Assembly (NCBI GenBank): GCA_017304275.1
Contig: JAFKKW010000421.1
Coordinates: 1-7,195 of the forward strand
DNA length: 7,195 nucleotides
From: Hyphomicrobiales bacterium
GTDB taxonomy: Bacteria; Pseudomonadota; Alphaproteobacteria; Rhizobiales; Hyphomicrobiaceae
Reading direction: 5' to 3'
Part shown: positions 6,249 to 7,195 of the stretch, one piece after another
Numbering within the stretch: the first letter of the stretch is position 1
How the letters are laid out: each line of letters opens with the position of its first letter
Notes under the pieces: generated by a model
What the model was told of the DNA's origin: nothing
The model's input: the letters and a program-made list of their open reading frames with translations, nothing else
Databases searched by the model: none
Translations under genes and position numbers: made by a program

Positions 6249-6892
6249 GGCCGCGCCTCCGGCGAGGGGGTCGCGGTACGCGCACCGAGACGGAGATAGA
6301 CCGGTTCATCGAGCCCGAGCGGCAGATGCGTGGCGGCGATCACGAGCCCGCCGCCCGCCAGATGCTGCTGGATGAGCTTGGCGAGCAGCTCTGTCGAGGC
6401 GGCATCGAGCGAGACGGTCGGCTCGTCGAGTAGCCAGATCGGTCGCGACGCAACGATAAGCCGGGCGAGGCCGAGCCGCCGCTTCTGCCCGGCGGACAGA
6501 AGTCCCGCCGGGTAGTCCGCGAGATCGAGCAGCCCGAAGTGCGCGAGCGCATCGTCAACGCGCTCCGCGATCGCATTTCCGTCGCCGCCGTCGAAATACG
6601 CCGCCCAGAACGCCAGGTTCTCCGCCGCCGAGAGGTTGGCTTTGACGCCCGTGAGGTGACCGACGTAGTGGCAGCATGCGGCGATATCCCGATCGCCATC
6701 GTCGCCTTTGAGCGAGACCGAACCGGCTACGGGCGCGATGAAGCCGGCGATGGTGCGGATCAGCGTCGTCTTTCCGGCACCGTTCGGGCCGACGACGAGC
6801 AACGCCTCGCCCGCCTTTGCCGTAAACGACAGATCGGAGATCACGGTCCGCGTGCCGCGTGCGACGGTCAGATTGTCAGCATGAAGAAGCAA
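6245..6892 (-). CDS. ccmA: CcmA, ATPase subunit of the cytochrome c maturation ABC complex
   Basis: CcmA supplies ATP hydrolysis for release of holo-CcmE from CcmC. At 215 aa it is a normal-length single ABC domain. It has Walker A GPNGAGKT (35-42), signature LSAGQKRR (132-139, close to the CcmA-typical form), Walker B IWLLDEP (152-158), D-loop SLD (161-163) and switch His189. The Q-loop position reads G78-H79-L80, where Gln is usual in CcmA (GHQ in E. coli). The start is a TTG at 6892: no in-frame ATG is near, and the resulting MLLHADNLTVARG fits the family N-terminus closely. No good Shine-Dalgarno precedes it. It is the first gene of the operon, with a 4-nt overlap with ccmB. Confidence 0.95.
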   Translation of the reverse strand: MLLHADNLTVARGTRTVISDLSFTAKAGEALLVVGPNGAGKTTLIRTIAGFIAPVAGSVSLKGDDGDRDIAACCHYVGHLTGVKANLSAAENLAFWAAYFDGGDGNAIAERVDDALAHFGLLDLADYPAGLLSAGQKRRLGLARLIVASRPIWLLDEPTVSLDAASTELLAKLIQQHLAGGGLVIAATHLPLGLDEPVYLRLGARTATPSPEARP

Positions 6893-6973
6893 AGTGACCG
6901 ACCGCGTTCGAAACTTACGACCAAAGTGAGTGCGACAGCCTGTATGTTGCCGAAGATTCGAGCAGCACCGTAG

Positions 6974-7001
6974 TTTTCACAGCGTCGGCCGCCTATATAA
7001 T
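6974..7001 (+). promoter_or_regulatory. Candidate sigma-70 promoter for acnA
   Basis: A perfect TATAAT lies at 6996-7001, preceded after 16 nt by TTTTCA (6974-6979; 4/6 to TTGACA). It stands out as the most AT-rich spot in a GC-rich intergenic region (6893-7141). Transcription would start near 7008, giving a leader of about 134 nt. The box TATATAATT is nearly symmetric and could also serve leftward transcription of ccmA, whose own promoter is otherwise not evident. Confidence 0.5.
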
Positions 7002-7021
7002 TGGCTTGCTTCCATGTTCGC

Positions 7022-7092
7022 CACTGCAAAAAATGTGAAGGCAGTGCCCGCGCCAGCGGGGATCTCGTCACACCGCCGCGGCGCCGCGGCGG
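7022..7092 (+). promoter_or_regulatory. Structured 5' leader of acnA: three successive hairpins
   Basis: Three stems follow one another. CACTGC (7022-7027) pairs with GCAGTG (7041-7046). CCCGC (7047-7051) pairs with GCGGG (7056-7060) around a 4-nt loop. The stretch 7073-7092 is a perfect 20-bp palindrome, CCGCCGCGGC followed by its reverse complement. The last ends 35 nt before the Shine-Dalgarno. The pairing is exact and seen directly; a regulatory role is inferred. No T-run follows, so this is not an ordinary terminator. Confidence 0.5.
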
Positions 7093-7127
7093 GAGTGTCG
7101 ATGTCACCCGGCCAACAAATTCCGCTC

Positions 7128-7134
7128 GGAGGAG
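7128..7134 (+). promoter_or_regulatory. Strong Shine-Dalgarno deciding the GTG start of acnA
   Basis: GGAGGAG stands 7 nt upstream of GTG at 7142. It is the best ribosome-binding site in the window and picks this GTG over other in-frame codons. Confidence 0.85.
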
Positions 7135-7141
7135 AAGAATC

Positions 7142-7195
7142 GTGAGCGCCACCACGACTGTCACGTCCGCACCGGCATCCATCGACAGCTTCAAG
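7142..7195 (+). CDS. acnA: Probable aconitate hydratase AcnA, first 18 codons only
   Basis: Only 18 codons are visible: VSATTTVTSAPASIDSFK, beginning with GTG. Aconitase A isomerises citrate to isocitrate in the TCA cycle using a [4Fe-4S] cluster. The identification rests on two weak lines. The S-x-DSF-K motif resembles the start of AcnA proteins (SLDSFNC and similar). Also, in many alphaproteobacteria acnA lies divergently beside ccmA, by my recollection of gene order. No catalytic or cluster-binding residue is in view. The strong Shine-Dalgarno makes it a real gene start in any case. If the next residues do not continue as an aconitase N-terminus, the name should be dropped. Confidence 0.72.
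   Translation, partial: MSATTTVTSAPASIDSFK

Noticed and set aside
1..7195. CRISPR array, tRNA, rRNA, insertion sequence, prophage or defence genes
   Set aside because: No regularly spaced repeats, cloverleaf sequences, transposase or phage-like frames were seen; the genes are core metabolic and transport types with uniform high-GC coding.

Overview
The window looks like chromosomal DNA from a high-GC alphaproteobacterium, probably of the Hyphomicrobiales (Rhizobiales) type. Three things suggest this: the ccmA-ccmB-ccmC-ccmD-ccmG order of cytochrome c maturation genes, a divergent acnA-like start next to ccmA, and hairpin-type intergenic repeats like those common in these genomes. The assignment is an inference from layout and family resemblance, without a database search.

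Left part (1-3657), ion and inorganic-carbon handling. A 5'-truncated NhaA Na+/H+ antiporter (+) runs convergently into a SulP-family anion transporter with a C-terminal STAS domain (-). The SulP gene is divergent, across a spacer of about 290 bp, from a complete beta-class carbonic anhydrase (+). A SulP porter beside a carbonic anhydrase suggests bicarbonate uptake coupled to CO2/HCO3- interconversion. An Na+/H+ antiporter next door could maintain the Na+ gradient if the porter is Na+-driven. The spacer holds a candidate SulP promoter with a leader hairpin, and two mutually exclusive hairpins just upstream of the carbonic anhydrase.

Middle (3658-3914), a gene-free island between convergent transcripts. 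It contains two different pairs of inverted, hairpin-forming repeats and no believable gene.

Right part (3915-6892), a compact minus-strand operon ccmA-ccmB-ccmC-ccmD-ccmG. CcmA and CcmB, with CcmC and CcmD, form the module that releases haem-loaded CcmE. CcmG is the membrane-tethered thioredoxin-like reductant for apocytochrome c. The pairs ccmA/ccmB and ccmD/ccmG overlap by ATGA, ccmC/ccmD are 4 nt apart, and a 93-bp gap with a small hairpin separates ccmB from ccmC. ccmE, ccmF, ccmH and ccmI are not in the window.

Right edge (6893-7195): an intergenic region with a TATAAT-type promoter, a leader with three successive hairpins including a perfect 20-bp GC palindrome, a strong Shine-Dalgarno sequence, and the first 18 codons of a plus-strand gene that is probably aconitase (acnA).

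Most of the window is ordinary core-genome content. The points most worth a second look are the carbonic anhydrase/SulP arrangement, the competing hairpins before the carbonic anhydrase, the structured acnA leader and the repeat island.
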